From assembly GCA_019414345.1 (NCBI GenBank), contig DXMF01000013.1, forward strand, positions 1 to 64,000: a stretch of 64,000 nucleotides of DNA, given 5' to 3'. This DNA comes from Collinsella sp. (GTDB taxonomy: Bacteria > Actinomycetota > Coriobacteriia > Coriobacteriales > Coriobacteriaceae). The translations under genes and the position numbers were made by a program. A model generated the notes under the pieces. The model was not told the DNA's origin, searched no databases, and saw only the letters and a list, made by a program, of their open reading frames with translations. Shown piece by piece: positions 49,826 through 58,731 of this stretch (the first letter of the stretch is position 1; every line of letters starts with the position of its first letter).

Positions 49826-50905
49826 ATGAAGTTTCTTAAAGACAAGCAGACGCGTCACGACTTTGTCACGTACGCCATGTGCGTTGTGGCGTTCGCCATC
49901 GTGTTCTTTATGCAGTCCAACCACATGATCCCGCGCATGATCGCCGGTCAGCTGGTTCCCATCACGGCCTATATCGTCATGGCCATCTCCCTTAACCTCG
50001 TCGTCGGCATCGCGGGCGACTTGTCGCTGGGCCACGCGGGCTTTATGAGCGTCGGTGCCTATACGGGCATCGTCACTGCCGTCGCGCTGGAGAGCACCGT
50101 TCCGTCCGATCCGATGCGTCTGATCATCAGCATTGTGGTCGGCGCTATCGCCGCTGCCATCTTGGGCTTCTTGATCGGTATCCCGGTCCTGCGCCTGAGC
50201 GGCGACTATCTGGCCATTGTGACCCTGGCTTTTGGCGAGATCATCAAAGAGGTCGTTACCTGCCTCATTGTGGGCGTCGATTCCCGCGGCCTGCATGTGA
50301 TCTTTAACATCACGGGTAACTCTACGATCGACGACCTGTACCTGCTCGAGGACGGCACCGCCATCATCAAGGGCGCGCAGGGCGCATCGGGCGTGTCGAC
50401 CTATTCGACCTTCCTTGCCGGCGCAATCCTGGTTATGGTCGCGCTCGTGATTGTGCTCAACCTGGTTCGCAGCCGTACCGGTCGTGCCATTATTGCCGTG
50501 CGCGACAACAAGATCGCTGCCGAGTCTGTGGGCATCTCCGTCACCCAGTACCGCATGATCGCCTTCGTGGTTTCCGCTGCCCTCGCCGGTGCTGCCGGAG
50601 CCCTGTTCGGCGGTAACTTCTCGCAGCTTTCCGCCACTAAGTTCGACTTCAATACGTCCATCCTCATTCTGGTGTTCGTGGTCCTGGGCGGCCTGGGCAA
50701 CATGCGCGGCTCCGTTATCGCCGCGGCGCTGCTCACGGTGCTCCCCGAGCTGCTCCGTCAGTTCTCGGACTACCGCATGCTCATCTACGCCATCGTGTTG
50801 ATTCTGGTCATGGTCTTTACTAACAACCCACAGCTCAAGGCGTTCTTCGCACGCATTAAGGACCGCTTTGCTTCCAAGAAGGAGGTGGCAGCCGATGCCC
50901 AGTAA
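49826..50905 (+). CDS. livM: Branched-chain amino acid ABC transporter permease
   Basis: A 359-residue permease with about ten hydrophobic segments. AYIVMAISLNLVVGIAGDLSLGHAGFMSVGAYTG and RSRTGRAIIAVRDNKIAAESVGI are LivM signatures (shortened: LSLGHAGF, AVRDNKIAAESVG). ATG 49826 follows a GTAGGTGAG site, although a GTG at 49817 is possible. The C-terminus overlaps the livG start by 11 nt. It pairs with LivH in the translocation pore. Confidence 0.88.
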   Translation: MKFLKDKQTRHDFVTYAMCVVAFAIVFFMQSNHMIPRMIAGQLVPITAYIVMAISLNLVVGIAGDLSLGHAGFMSVGAYTGIVTAVALESTVPSDPMRLIISIVVGAIAAAILGFLIGIPVLRLSGDYLAIVTLAFGEIIKEVVTCLIVGVDSRGLHVIFNITGNSTIDDLYLLEDGTAIIKGAQGASGVSTYSTFLAGAILVMVALVIVLNLVRSRTGRAIIAVRDNKIAAESVGISVTQYRMIAFVVSAALAGAAGALFGGNFSQLSATKFDFNTSILILVFVVLGGLGNMRGSVIAAALLTVLPELLRQFSDYRMLIYAIVLILVMVFTNNPQLKAFFARIKDRFASKKEVAADAQ

Positions 50906-51755
50906 GTTTGAGTTCAACAAGGGCAAGATGGTCCCGTATCCTTCTGGCGCCATCGTTCCCGACCGCGACTTGGGCCAGCGCCCGGCGCTCGAGTGCATCC
51001 ACCTGGGCATTGAATTCGGCGGCCTTAAGGCAGTCGATGACTTTAGCCTGACCATCGGCAAGACTGAGATCGCCGGTCTCATCGGCCCCAACGGTGCCGG
51101 CAAGACCACGGTCTTCAACCTGCTCACCAAGGTGTACCAGCCTACGCACGGCACCATCCTGCTCGACGGTGAGGACACTTCGGGCAAGTCGGTCTACCAG
51201 GTCAACCGCATGGGTATTGCCCGTACGTTCCAGAACATCCGCCTGTTCAATACCATGACGGTGGAGGACAACGTTAAGGTCGGCCTGCACAATCAGGAGC
51301 GCTACTCCGGTTTTGAGAGCGTGCTGCGCCTGCCGACGTATTGGAAGCACGAGAAGGCCGCCCACGAGCGCGCCATGGAGCTGCTGTCCATTTTTGACAT
51401 GGAGCACCTGGCAAATGAACAGGCCGGCTCGCTTCCTTACGGCGCTCAGCGTCGTCTGGAAATCGTCCGCGCGCTTGCCACCAACCCCAAGCTACTGCTG
51501 CTCGACGAGCCTGCCGCCGGCATGAACCCGTCCGAGACCGCAGAGCTCATGGCGAACATCGTCAAGATTCGCGACACCTTCGGCATCGCCATCATGCTTA
51601 TCGAGCATGATATGTCGCTCGTCATGAACATCTGCGAAGGCATCTGCGTGCTTAACTTTGGCAAGGTTATCGCCAAGGGCACAGCAGAGGAAATCCAGAA
51701 CAACGACGCCGTTATCGAGGCGTATCTGGGTAAGCAGGATAAGGGGGAGAACTAA
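50895..51755 (+). CDS. livG: Branched-chain amino acid ABC transporter ATP-binding protein
   Basis: A 286-residue ATPase. Walker A (IGPNGAGKTT), Q-loop (ARTFQNIRLF), ABC signature-like LPYGAQRRLEI, and Walker B LLLLDEPAAGMNP are present. The C-terminal LivG-specific HDMSLVMNICEGICVLNFG helps distinguish it from LivF. AAGGAGG precedes the ATG at 50895, inside the livM end. One of two ATPase subunits of the Liv importer. Confidence 0.92.
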   Translation: MPSKFEFNKGKMVPYPSGAIVPDRDLGQRPALECIHLGIEFGGLKAVDDFSLTIGKTEIAGLIGPNGAGKTTVFNLLTKVYQPTHGTILLDGEDTSGKSVYQVNRMGIARTFQNIRLFNTMTVEDNVKVGLHNQERYSGFESVLRLPTYWKHEKAAHERAMELLSIFDMEHLANEQAGSLPYGAQRRLEIVRALATNPKLLLLDEPAAGMNPSETAELMANIVKIRDTFGIAIMLIEHDMSLVMNICEGICVLNFGKVIAKGTAEEIQNNDAVIEAYLGKQDKGEN

Positions 51756-52469
51756 ATGGCAGAGCCGATGCTTTCCGTCTACAACATCAACGTCTGGTAC
51801 GGCGCCATCCACGCCATCAAGGACATCTCCTTTAACGTTAACGAGGGCGAGATCGTGGCCTTGATTGGTGCCAACGGTGCCGGCAAGTCCACAACGCTCA
51901 AGACCGTCTCGGGCCTGCTGCGCTCCAAGACCGGCTCCATCAAGTTTATGGGCGAGGACATTACCCATACGCCCGCTGATAAGCTGGTTGGTAAGGGCCT
52001 GGCTCAGGTTCCCGAGGGTCGTCGCGCCTTTTTGCAGATGACGGTCGAGGAGAACCTGGAGATGGGTGCCTATACACAGCCCAAGTCCACGGTGGCTCCG
52101 GGCCTGGAGCGCGTCTACGAGCAGTTCCCGCGCCTGAAGGAACGTCGTCGCCAGGTCGCCGGCACCCTTTCAGGCGGCGAGCAGCAGATGCTCGTTATGG
52201 GGCGCGCCCTTATGAGTAACCCCAAACTGCTTATGCTCGACGAACCTTCCATGGGTCTGGCGCCGATTCTGATCGAACAGATCTTCCAGATTGTCGAGGA
52301 CCTGCACAAGGCCGGCACCACGGTGCTTCTGGTCGAGCAAAACGCGCAGATGGCGCTTTCCATTGCCACACGCGGTTACGTGCTCGAGACCGGCAAGATC
52401 ACCATGACCGGCACGGGCCAAGAGCTCCTGCACGACGACAACGTCCGCAAGGCCTATCTGGGCGGTTAA
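51756..52469 (+). CDS. livF: Branched-chain amino acid ABC transporter ATP-binding protein
   Basis: A 237-residue ATPase. Walker A (IGANGAGKSTTLKT), signature motif (LSGGEQQML) and Walker B (LLMLDEPSMGLAP) are present, with the short LivF-type C-terminus. It directly follows livG (AAGGGGGAG upstream) and closes the operon before a strong terminator. Confidence 0.92.
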   Translation: MAEPMLSVYNINVWYGAIHAIKDISFNVNEGEIVALIGANGAGKSTTLKTVSGLLRSKTGSIKFMGEDITHTPADKLVGKGLAQVPEGRRAFLQMTVEENLEMGAYTQPKSTVAPGLERVYEQFPRLKERRRQVAGTLSGGEQQMLVMGRALMSNPKLLMLDEPSMGLAPILIEQIFQIVEDLHKAGTTVLLVEQNAQMALSIATRGYVLETGKITMTGTGQELLHDDNVRKAYLGG

Positions 52470-52479
52470 TCCATTCAAC

Positions 52480-52518
52480 AAAGGGGGCGCTGACCAACCC
52501 GGTCAGCGCCCCCTTTTA
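52480..52518 (+). terminator. Strong terminator of the liv operon
   Basis: AAAGGGGGCGCTGACC (52480-52495) pairs perfectly with GGTCAGCGCCCCCTTT (52501-52516) around a 5-nt loop, followed by TAAG. Confidence 0.88.
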
Positions 52519-52586
52519 AGTTGCGGTGAAATAGGGACTGAATACGGGCTCCAGAGGCCAAATGAGTCCCTATTCCACCGCAACTT
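52518..52586. repeat. Long inverted repeat with 22-bp arms
   Basis: AAGTTGCGGTGAAATAGG... (52518-52539) and its complement (52565-52586, ending CACCGCAACTT) match at 21 of 22 positions around a 25-nt spacer. An AGGGACT/AGTCCCT core lies inside the arms. It directly follows the liv terminator and is likely a small dispersed palindrome rather than a terminator, since no T-tract follows. Confidence 0.65.
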
Positions 52587-52644
52587 CATGGGGATGTGTG
52601 ACAATGCCCGTCGGAAAACATCTGCTGTCTTTGGGGGTCTATCT

Positions 52645-53322
52645 ATGCTGTACGAGTTTTGTGCCGAGAACTTTGAGCGGGTGCCGGCGGCTATCGATGC
52701 CGGTGCAAGGCGTATTGAACTGTGCGACAACCTTGCCGTCGGTGGCACTACACCCTCGGCCGGTGTTATCAGCGCTACAGTCAGCTATGCTCACGAGCAT
52801 GACGCGCGAGTGATGTGCATGATTCGCCCGCGTGGCGGTGACTTTCATTACAACCAGGACGAGCTGCGCATGATGGAGATGGACCTGGGCCTTGCCGTAA
52901 GCGCCGGCGTTGACGGCTTGGTCTTTGGCAGCTGCAAGCCCTGCGCTGGCGGATGGGCGCTCGACGAGCTTACGTTGGGCGCTCTCGTGATGGCCGCGGG
53001 CTGCGCGACCGAGGAATGCAAGCGTGAGCCCATCGACATCACCTTCCACATGGCGTTTGATCAGCTCTCGCCCGAGGCTCAGCTCGACGCGATTGACATA
53101 CTCGCCGACTGCGGCATCACACGCATCCTGACGCATGGTGGCGCTGCCGGTACGCCGATCGAGGACAACTTCGAAAACCTGGCCCGCTTGATCGAGTATG
53201 CGGGCGACCGCTTGACCATCCTTCCCGGCGGCGGCATTTCCACGGTCAACCGCGATACCGTGGCGGCGGCACTGGGCGTCTCCGAGCTCCATGGCACCAA
53301 GATTGTGCCGCTGGAGGTATAA
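52645..53322 (+). CDS. cutC: CutC-family protein
   Basis: A 225-residue TIM-barrel protein. FCAENFERVPAAIDAGARRIELCDNLAVGGTTPS and IRPRGGDFHYN are CutC signatures (key residues E and GGDF). CutC was linked to copper homeostasis, although a direct role in copper binding is disputed and an enzymatic role has been proposed. ATG 52645 has GGGGG upstream; an earlier start (52588) reads through repeat sequence. The next gene starts 3 nt after the stop, suggesting co-transcription. Confidence 0.85.
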   Translation: MLYEFCAENFERVPAAIDAGARRIELCDNLAVGGTTPSAGVISATVSYAHEHDARVMCMIRPRGGDFHYNQDELRMMEMDLGLAVSAGVDGLVFGSCKPCAGGWALDELTLGALVMAAGCATEECKREPIDITFHMAFDQLSPEAQLDAIDILADCGITRILTHGGAAGTPIEDNFENLARLIEYAGDRLTILPGGGISTVNRDTVAAALGVSELHGTKIVPLEV

Positions 53323-53325
53323 CCC

Positions 53326-54123
53326 GTGACGCTGGTATTTGACGTTCAGCAGGCGAACGGTAAGCCCGACGACAACCGTCGTCCCGGCACCGCGTGCCCC
53401 TTTTGCGATACAGAAGGGCTCACCGACATCATTCGCCGTGATGGCGATTGCATTTGGCTCGAGAATAAGTTCAAGACCCTGCGCGCCACCCGTCAAACCG
53501 TGCTGATCGAGTCGGCCGATCACGATGCCGACCTGGTGACCTATGAGCCGGATGAACTCCACCATGTGATGCGGTTTGCCCTGGGTTGCTGGCAGCAGAT
53601 GATCGATTCACAGCAGTATCGAAGCGTGCTCATGTACAAGAACAAGGGTCCGCTCTCGGGCGGTAGCCTCGTTCATCCGCACATGCAGATTGTGGGTTTG
53701 GAGCAGGAAGACGGCTATGCTTCGCTGGCTTCCGCCAATTTCGAAGGCATCAATGTCTGGCAACAGGGGAGGATCTCGGCCAACATCTCAACCGAACCCA
53801 TCATGGGGTTCTTTGAGATCAACGTTTCAGCCCCGCAGGGAATCGCCGCCAGCGATGACACGAGAGATCAAACCGAGGCGGATCTCTTTGCCGATGCGAT
53901 CCAGGTAGCTCTGCGCTATATCCTAAACGGGCACCACGGTGGTCGCGCAGAGTTGTACAACTTGTTCTTCTATCACCTGGGCGGTCGGACCATTGCCAAG
54001 GCGCTGCCGCGTTGGGTGGTTTCGCCCTACTTTGTCGGCTATCGTTTGGCCCAAGTCAATGCTGAGACAACGCTCGATATCGATGCTGAGCGTCTGCGTG
54101 CGCATCTGGAAACGCTCGTATAG
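53326..54123 (+). CDS. GalT-like HIT-superfamily protein (DUF4931)
   Basis: A 265-residue protein similar to galactose-1-phosphate uridylyltransferase but shorter. A CPFC pair (Cys24/Cys27) may bind zinc. HPHMQ (His117, His119, Gln121) corresponds to the GalT/HIT nucleotidyl-transfer motif HxHxQ. A true galT function is not certain because the family holds many unnamed members (DUF4931). GTG 53326 starts 3 nt after cutC, so both are likely in one operon, though no metabolic link is evident. Confidence 0.7.
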   Translation: MTLVFDVQQANGKPDDNRRPGTACPFCDTEGLTDIIRRDGDCIWLENKFKTLRATRQTVLIESADHDADLVTYEPDELHHVMRFALGCWQQMIDSQQYRSVLMYKNKGPLSGGSLVHPHMQIVGLEQEDGYASLASANFEGINVWQQGRISANISTEPIMGFFEINVSAPQGIAASDDTRDQTEADLFADAIQVALRYILNGHHGGRAELYNLFFYHLGGRTIAKALPRWVVSPYFVGYRLAQVNAETTLDIDAERLRAHLETLV

Positions 54124-54153
54124 CAAGACTAACACCCACGTAATGCGGACAGC

Positions 54154-55152
54154 CTAGCGCGCCATGGCGTCGCGGCCAGCCTCGACCCGCTTGCGCTGGG
54201 CGGCGCGCTCCTCGCCGGTCAGGCGCTCAAAGAGGTGTCCGATAATTGAGGCCAACACCTGCTGAAACAGCGTGCCGCACATGACGGGGAACACGACCTC
54301 GCCCGGAAAGTACTGCGTGGCGATGACGGCGCCCGAAGAGATGTTGCGCATGCCGCAGGTAAAGCACATGGTAGTCGTCTCGCTATATGGCAGATGCAGC
54401 GCACGTGCGACCAGAAAACCGACGACAAAGCCGCTGATGGCGAAGACCAAAATAAAGAGGGCGACTTCCAGGCGCACCGCGTTCATGTGTAGCACGTACT
54501 CGCTCATAGCGGTGGAGTTGGACGCGATGACGCCCATCATCATGAACTTGCAGGCGGGCGAGAGCGCGGGAGAGAGTTTCTCGTGGCCCCAGCCGCGCGT
54601 GAGTTCATTGATGACAATACCGAGCACAGCGGGGATGGCGATCATAAAGGCCATGTTCTGCATCATGCTCGGCACGTCGATCGAGACGGTGGCGCCCAGC
54701 AGGAGCTTGAGCGTAAGCGGAATCGTCACAGGTGAGATGACCGAGGACGTCAGGATGATGGTGAGCGCGAGCGGGCCGTTGCCGCCGAACATGCTGATCC
54801 ACATAAAAGCGGTGACGGCCACGGGCACGCTGTATTCGAGCACAATGCCGCAGACAAGGTTGGGGTTGGAGCCAAAGAAGAGTGACCCCATGGCATACGC
54901 CGCGATGGGAATAAGCACCGCCGAGACGAGTAACGCCAAGACCAGGTGCAGCGGACGGCGGAACACCTCGGTTACCTGGTGAAAGGTGTTGCTGAGCGCA
55001 CCCTGAAACGTCATAAAGGCAAACAAGGTGGGAACGATGGGCTTGAGTACGCCAATCTGTTGGGGAAAGAGCACGCCGAGTGCCACGCAAATCGGAACGA
55101 TGACCTGCATGTGCCCCGCGAGAAACTTGCCCAGTCCAACCCATTGCTTCAT
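54154..55152 (-). CDS. BASS-family (bile acid:sodium symporter-like) transporter
   Basis: A 332-residue membrane protein with about ten transmembrane segments. FAFMTFQGALSNTFHQ and CFTCGMRNISSGAVIATQYFP match the family's conserved parts, and a Lys/Arg-rich tail closes it. Bacterial members move organic anions with sodium. A bile-acid substrate is possible in a gut organism but not shown. AAAGGGAG lies upstream of the ATG. Confidence 0.82.
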   Translation of the reverse strand: MKQWVGLGKFLAGHMQVIVPICVALGVLFPQQIGVLKPIVPTLFAFMTFQGALSNTFHQVTEVFRRPLHLVLALLVSAVLIPIAAYAMGSLFFGSNPNLVCGIVLEYSVPVAVTAFMWISMFGGNGPLALTIILTSSVISPVTIPLTLKLLLGATVSIDVPSMMQNMAFMIAIPAVLGIVINELTRGWGHEKLSPALSPACKFMMMGVIASNSTAMSEYVLHMNAVRLEVALFILVFAISGFVVGFLVARALHLPYSETTTMCFTCGMRNISSGAVIATQYFPGEVVFPVMCGTLFQQVLASIIGHLFERLTGEERAAQRKRVEAGRDAMAR

Positions 55153-55314
55153 ATGCGCTTGTGACTCCCTTTGCCCGTGAACCCGTTTTGAATGGATATG
55201 CTAGACGCTCGCATGCGTCCGTGCGTCAGAAACGCTCGAATATTTCGGGGCTATTACCGGCATCGTTTACCGAAACCGCGGCGTGCTGCGGCGATTTGCG
55301 TCTGCTCTGCACGG

Positions 55315-55320
55315 TATAAT
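55315..55320 (+). promoter_or_regulatory. Consensus -10 box of the recJ-helicase promoter
   Basis: A perfect TATAAT (55315-55320) lies about 60 nt before a small upstream ORF and 109 nt before the recJ-helicase ATG. No strong -35 is obvious at the ideal spacing. Confidence 0.55.
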
Positions 55321-55376
55321 AAATCCGTTCAACAGATCTGCCTGCCGAAGCGGGCATACACAGAGGACTCATCGTT

Positions 55377-55442
55377 ATGAACCGTGAGAGGTATCGCGGC
55401 GACCTGCCCCTATCGGGGGTGGGCGCCTATGTCATCGCTTAA
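55377..55442 (+). CDS. Possible 21-residue leader peptide ORF
   Basis: ATG 55377 with GAGGA 9 nt upstream opens a 21-codon frame beginning MNRERYRGDLP. It ends at 55442 after overlapping the recJ-helicase ATG (55429) by 14 nt in another frame. The well-placed ribosome-binding site suggests it may be translated and couple or gate expression of the large gene. A short chance ORF cannot be excluded. Confidence 0.3.
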   Translation: MNRERYRGDLPLSGVGAYVIA

Positions 55443-58400
55443 GACGACGCATCGCTGGGCGGTCGCTCAGCAAAACCCCGAGCTCGAAAAGGAGCTTTCG
55501 GCTGGCCTGGGCATTCCCGGGCTGGTGGCGCGTATTATGGTCGCGCACGGCATTACATCCATCGAAGAAGGTCAGCTGTTTTTGACGCCTTCGCTCGATC
55601 GCGACTGGGCCGAGCCACTCATTATCCCGGGCATGTCGGTCGTTGCCGACCGCGTCGAGCGTGCTATTTGCAACCACGAGCACATTGCGGTCTTTGGCGA
55701 TTTTGACGTTGACGGTATTACGTCGACCTGCCTGTTGACCGAGGCACTACGCACGTTTGGCGCCGATGTCACGCCGTTTATTCCGCATCGCTTTGACGAG
55801 GGCTACGGTCTTTCGCGCGCGGCGCTCGACCGCGTTAACGAGCTCGCTCGCCCCCAGCTGATCGTGACCGTCGATAACGGCATTGCCGCCAAGGAAGAGG
55901 TTTCCTATCTGGAGAGCCTGGGGATCGATTTGGTGGTCACGGACCATCACGAGCCCTCCGATCAGGTGCCGCAGGGTGTGCCCCTTACCGACCCCAAGCT
56001 CGAGGACGAGGGCCCCTCGCGCGAGCTTGCCGGTGCTGGTGTGGCGCTCAAGCTGGTGCAAGTCCTGGGTGAGCGCTTGGGCAAGCCGTCGTATTGGCGT
56101 TCGCTAATCGAGGTCGCGGCGCTGGGCACCGTGTCCGACATGATGCCGCTCACGCCCGAGAACCGCGCGCTGGTTGCCGAGGGCATCCAGCAGATGCGCG
56201 TAACCGCTCGTCCCGGCTATATCGCGCTTGCCGCGCTCGCCAAGGCGGACCTTTCGAGCATTACGGCGGATGGCCTATCGTTCTCGCTCATTCCCCGCTT
56301 AAACGCTGCCGGTCGCATGGCCGATCCCAAGCTGGCGCTCGACCTGCTGCTTGCCCGCGATCCCATCGAAGCAAGTGCACTGGCGGCTGAGCTCGAGGAA
56401 ATCAACCGCCAGCGCCGTGAGATCGAGGCGGAGCTCACGCGCGATGCCATGGCAAAGGTCGAGAAGACCTATGACGGCGGACGCGCAATCGTCGTGGGTG
56501 GCGAGGGCTGGCACGAGGGCGTCAAGGGCATCGTGGCAAGCCGTCTGACCAACCGCTATCACGTGCCGGCGCTGCTGTTCTCGATCGAGGACGGTATCGC
56601 TCGCGGTTCGGGTCGCTCGGTGGGCAAAGTTAACCTGTTTGACGCCGTCGAGCGCTGTTCCGACCTGCTGATTCGTCGCGGCGGACATGCCGGTGCGGTG
56701 GGTGTGACCATCGAGGCATCCAAGCTCGATGAGTTCCGCCGCCGCCTTTCCGCCGTGCTATCGGAGCTTCCCGCCGAGGACTTTGAAGACACCGACGAGG
56801 TCGCCGCCACCGTCGACCTTTCCGAGCTGAATATCGAGACCATCGAGCAGATCTCCCGTCTTGAGCCGTTTGGCCAGGGCAACAAGATGCCGCTGCTGGC
56901 TGCCGAGGGCGTGACGATGTGCGACCGCGCCGTGGTGGGTAAGACCGGCGAGCATATGCGTTTCGTGGCGACGGATGGCGCCGCAAGTGTGCCGGCCATC
57001 ATGTTTCGTGTGCCGCAGATCGACAGGCTTATCAATTGCGACAGCGCTGTCGACTTGGTGTTCGAGGCCGTTGCCGAGCATTGGCAGGGGCGTGTGAAGC
57101 CCAAGCTCATGATCAAGGATGTCTTGGTCCGCGATACCACGCTGCCCAGCGTCGACGATCCGGCATGCGAGCTTCGTCGTGGCGTGCAGCCGGCGGATTC
57201 CGGCCTGCGCCTGGAGTCGCGTAAGCGCGAGACGCTCGCCCAGCTTTCCTATACCGAGCTCACGCGCTCGCTTATCCATAGCTTTATCGGATCGAACCAG
57301 CCGCACCGCGCGCAGGTTGAGGCGCTCGATGCCTTGGCCGACCACCAGAGCGTCTTGGCCGTTATGGGAACGGGCCGCGGCAAGTCTCTCATCTTCCATG
57401 TACATGCTGCGCGCGAGGCTGTCCTTCGCGGACGTGCGAGCATCTTTGTCTATCCGCTGCGTGCGCTTGTTGCCGACCAGGCCTATCACCTCTCGTCGAC
57501 GATGGCAGCGCTTGGCATTGGCGTTGGCGTGCTGACCGGCGAGACCGTGGAGGCCGCACGCGATGATGTGTTCGCCGGCCTAGCTTCGGGCCGCACCGGT
57601 ATCGTGCTCACGACGCCCGAGTTCCTATCTATCCACCGTGACCGCTTCGCGCGTTCGGGCCGCATCGGCTTTGTCGTTATCGATGAGGCGCACCACGCCG
57701 GCCTTGCCAAGGGCGGCGACCGCAGCGCCTATCTCGACATGCCCGATATCCTCAAAGCCCTGGGCGACCCGGTTGTTATGGCTGCGACGGCCACCGCGAC
57801 GGCTCCGGTCGTGGCCGAGCTTGCCCGCATGCTGCCGATTACTCGCACGGTGGTCGACGAGACGGTGCGCGAGAACCTGCAGCTCGAGGACGACCGCGAC
57901 CTTGCGAGCCGCGAGAACCGTTTGGTGTCGATCGTGGCGACGGGGGAGAAGACCGTCATTTACGTCAATTCGCGCGACCAGTCCGTGGCGCTCGCCAAGA
58001 CGTTGCGCAAGCGTGTGCCCGATTGCGCAACCCATATCGCGTTCTATAACGCGGGGCTTGCGCGCTCCGATCGCCGCCGCGTGGAGGAAGCATTCCGAGA
58101 CGGAAGCCTCAGCTGCATCGTTTCGACCTCCGCCTTTGGCGAGGGTGTCAATCTGCCCGATATCCGCCATGTCGTGCTGTACCACATGCCGTTTGGCGCC
58201 ATTGAGTTCAACCAGATGAGCGGGCGTGCCGGTCGTGACGGACAGCCCGCCGTGATCCACCTGCTCTATTCGTCGCGCGATGCCCGCATCAACGAGCGCC
58301 TGCTCGACTGCTACGCACCCGAGCGCGACGAACTCGTCACACTCTATCGTGCGCTGCAGACCATGTGGCGCTCCAACCGCGGTAAGACCGGGGATGATTC

Positions 58401-58716
58401 ATTCTGCGCAAGCGATATCGACATCGCGCAGATGTGCCTTGCCATCGATGCTCGCACGCCGGTCGACGAGCGCTCGGTGGAAAGTGGCTTGGGAATCTTC
58501 GAAGAGCTTGGTTTCTGTCGCGTTTCGGGGTTTGACGACACCCGTCGCATCGCGATGGCCGAAAACCCCGGCCGTGTGCAATTGAGCAGGTCAATTCGCT
58601 ATTTGGAGGGCTTGCGCTCGCGCATGGAGTTCTCGGCTTTCCGGAGTTGGGCGCTCGATTCGTGCGCTTCTGATATGCTAGCCAAAGTTAACCGCCCGAT
58701 CGTACCGCGGGCCTAG
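55429..58716 (+). CDS. RecJ exonuclease fused to an SF2 (RecQ-like) helicase
   Basis: A 1095-residue fusion. The N-terminal ~590 residues are RecJ: the DHH-phosphoesterase core has FGDFDVDG (Asp91, 93, 95) and TDHHEP (Asp172-His173-His174). DHHA1 has RGSGRS and GGHAGAVG, and an OB-type domain follows. The C-terminal part (about 615-1095) is a helicase with Walker A MGTGRGKS (Lys652), DEAH (752-755), ATATA motif and QMSGRAGRDG. RecJ degrades single strands 5' to 3' and RecQ-type helicases open duplex, so the fusion would resect or restart stalled forks. ATG 55429 has GGGGGTGGG upstream. Downstream is Rel. Confidence 0.9.
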   Translation: MSSLKTTHRWAVAQQNPELEKELSAGLGIPGLVARIMVAHGITSIEEGQLFLTPSLDRDWAEPLIIPGMSVVADRVERAICNHEHIAVFGDFDVDGITSTCLLTEALRTFGADVTPFIPHRFDEGYGLSRAALDRVNELARPQLIVTVDNGIAAKEEVSYLESLGIDLVVTDHHEPSDQVPQGVPLTDPKLEDEGPSRELAGAGVALKLVQVLGERLGKPSYWRSLIEVAALGTVSDMMPLTPENRALVAEGIQQMRVTARPGYIALAALAKADLSSITADGLSFSLIPRLNAAGRMADPKLALDLLLARDPIEASALAAELEEINRQRREIEAELTRDAMAKVEKTYDGGRAIVVGGEGWHEGVKGIVASRLTNRYHVPALLFSIEDGIARGSGRSVGKVNLFDAVERCSDLLIRRGGHAGAVGVTIEASKLDEFRRRLSAVLSELPAEDFEDTDEVAATVDLSELNIETIEQISRLEPFGQGNKMPLLAAEGVTMCDRAVVGKTGEHMRFVATDGAASVPAIMFRVPQIDRLINCDSAVDLVFEAVAEHWQGRVKPKLMIKDVLVRDTTLPSVDDPACELRRGVQPADSGLRLESRKRETLAQLSYTELTRSLIHSFIGSNQPHRAQVEALDALADHQSVLAVMGTGRGKSLIFHVHAAREAVLRGRASIFVYPLRALVADQAYHLSSTMAALGIGVGVLTGETVEAARDDVFAGLASGRTGIVLTTPEFLSIHRDRFARSGRIGFVVIDEAHHAGLAKGGDRSAYLDMPDILKALGDPVVMAATATATAPVVAELARMLPITRTVVDETVRENLQLEDDRDLASRENRLVSIVATGEKTVIYVNSRDQSVALAKTLRKRVPDCATHIAFYNAGLARSDRRRVEEAFRDGSLSCIVSTSAFGEGVNLPDIRHVVLYHMPFGAIEFNQMSGRAGRDGQPAVIHLLYSSRDARINERLLDCYAPERDELVTLYRALQTMWRSNRGKTGDDSFCASDIDIAQMCLAIDARTPVDERSVESGLGIFEELGFCRVSGFDDTRRIAMAENPGRVQLSRSIRYLEGLRSRMEFSAFRSWALDSCASDMLAKVNRPIVPRA

Positions 58717-58731
58717 GGGAAGGGGACCTCG

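Noticed and set aside
48911..51187. A 758-residue antisense frame opposite livH, livM and part of livG
   Set aside because: Composition is Asp/Gly/Arg/His-rich without domains, and it crosses several genuine gene junctions. It is a GC-rich reading-frame artefact.
52588..52644. 19-residue N-terminal extension of CutC
   Set aside because: It reads the end of the palindromic repeat and lacks family similarity; MLYEFCAENF is the conserved start.
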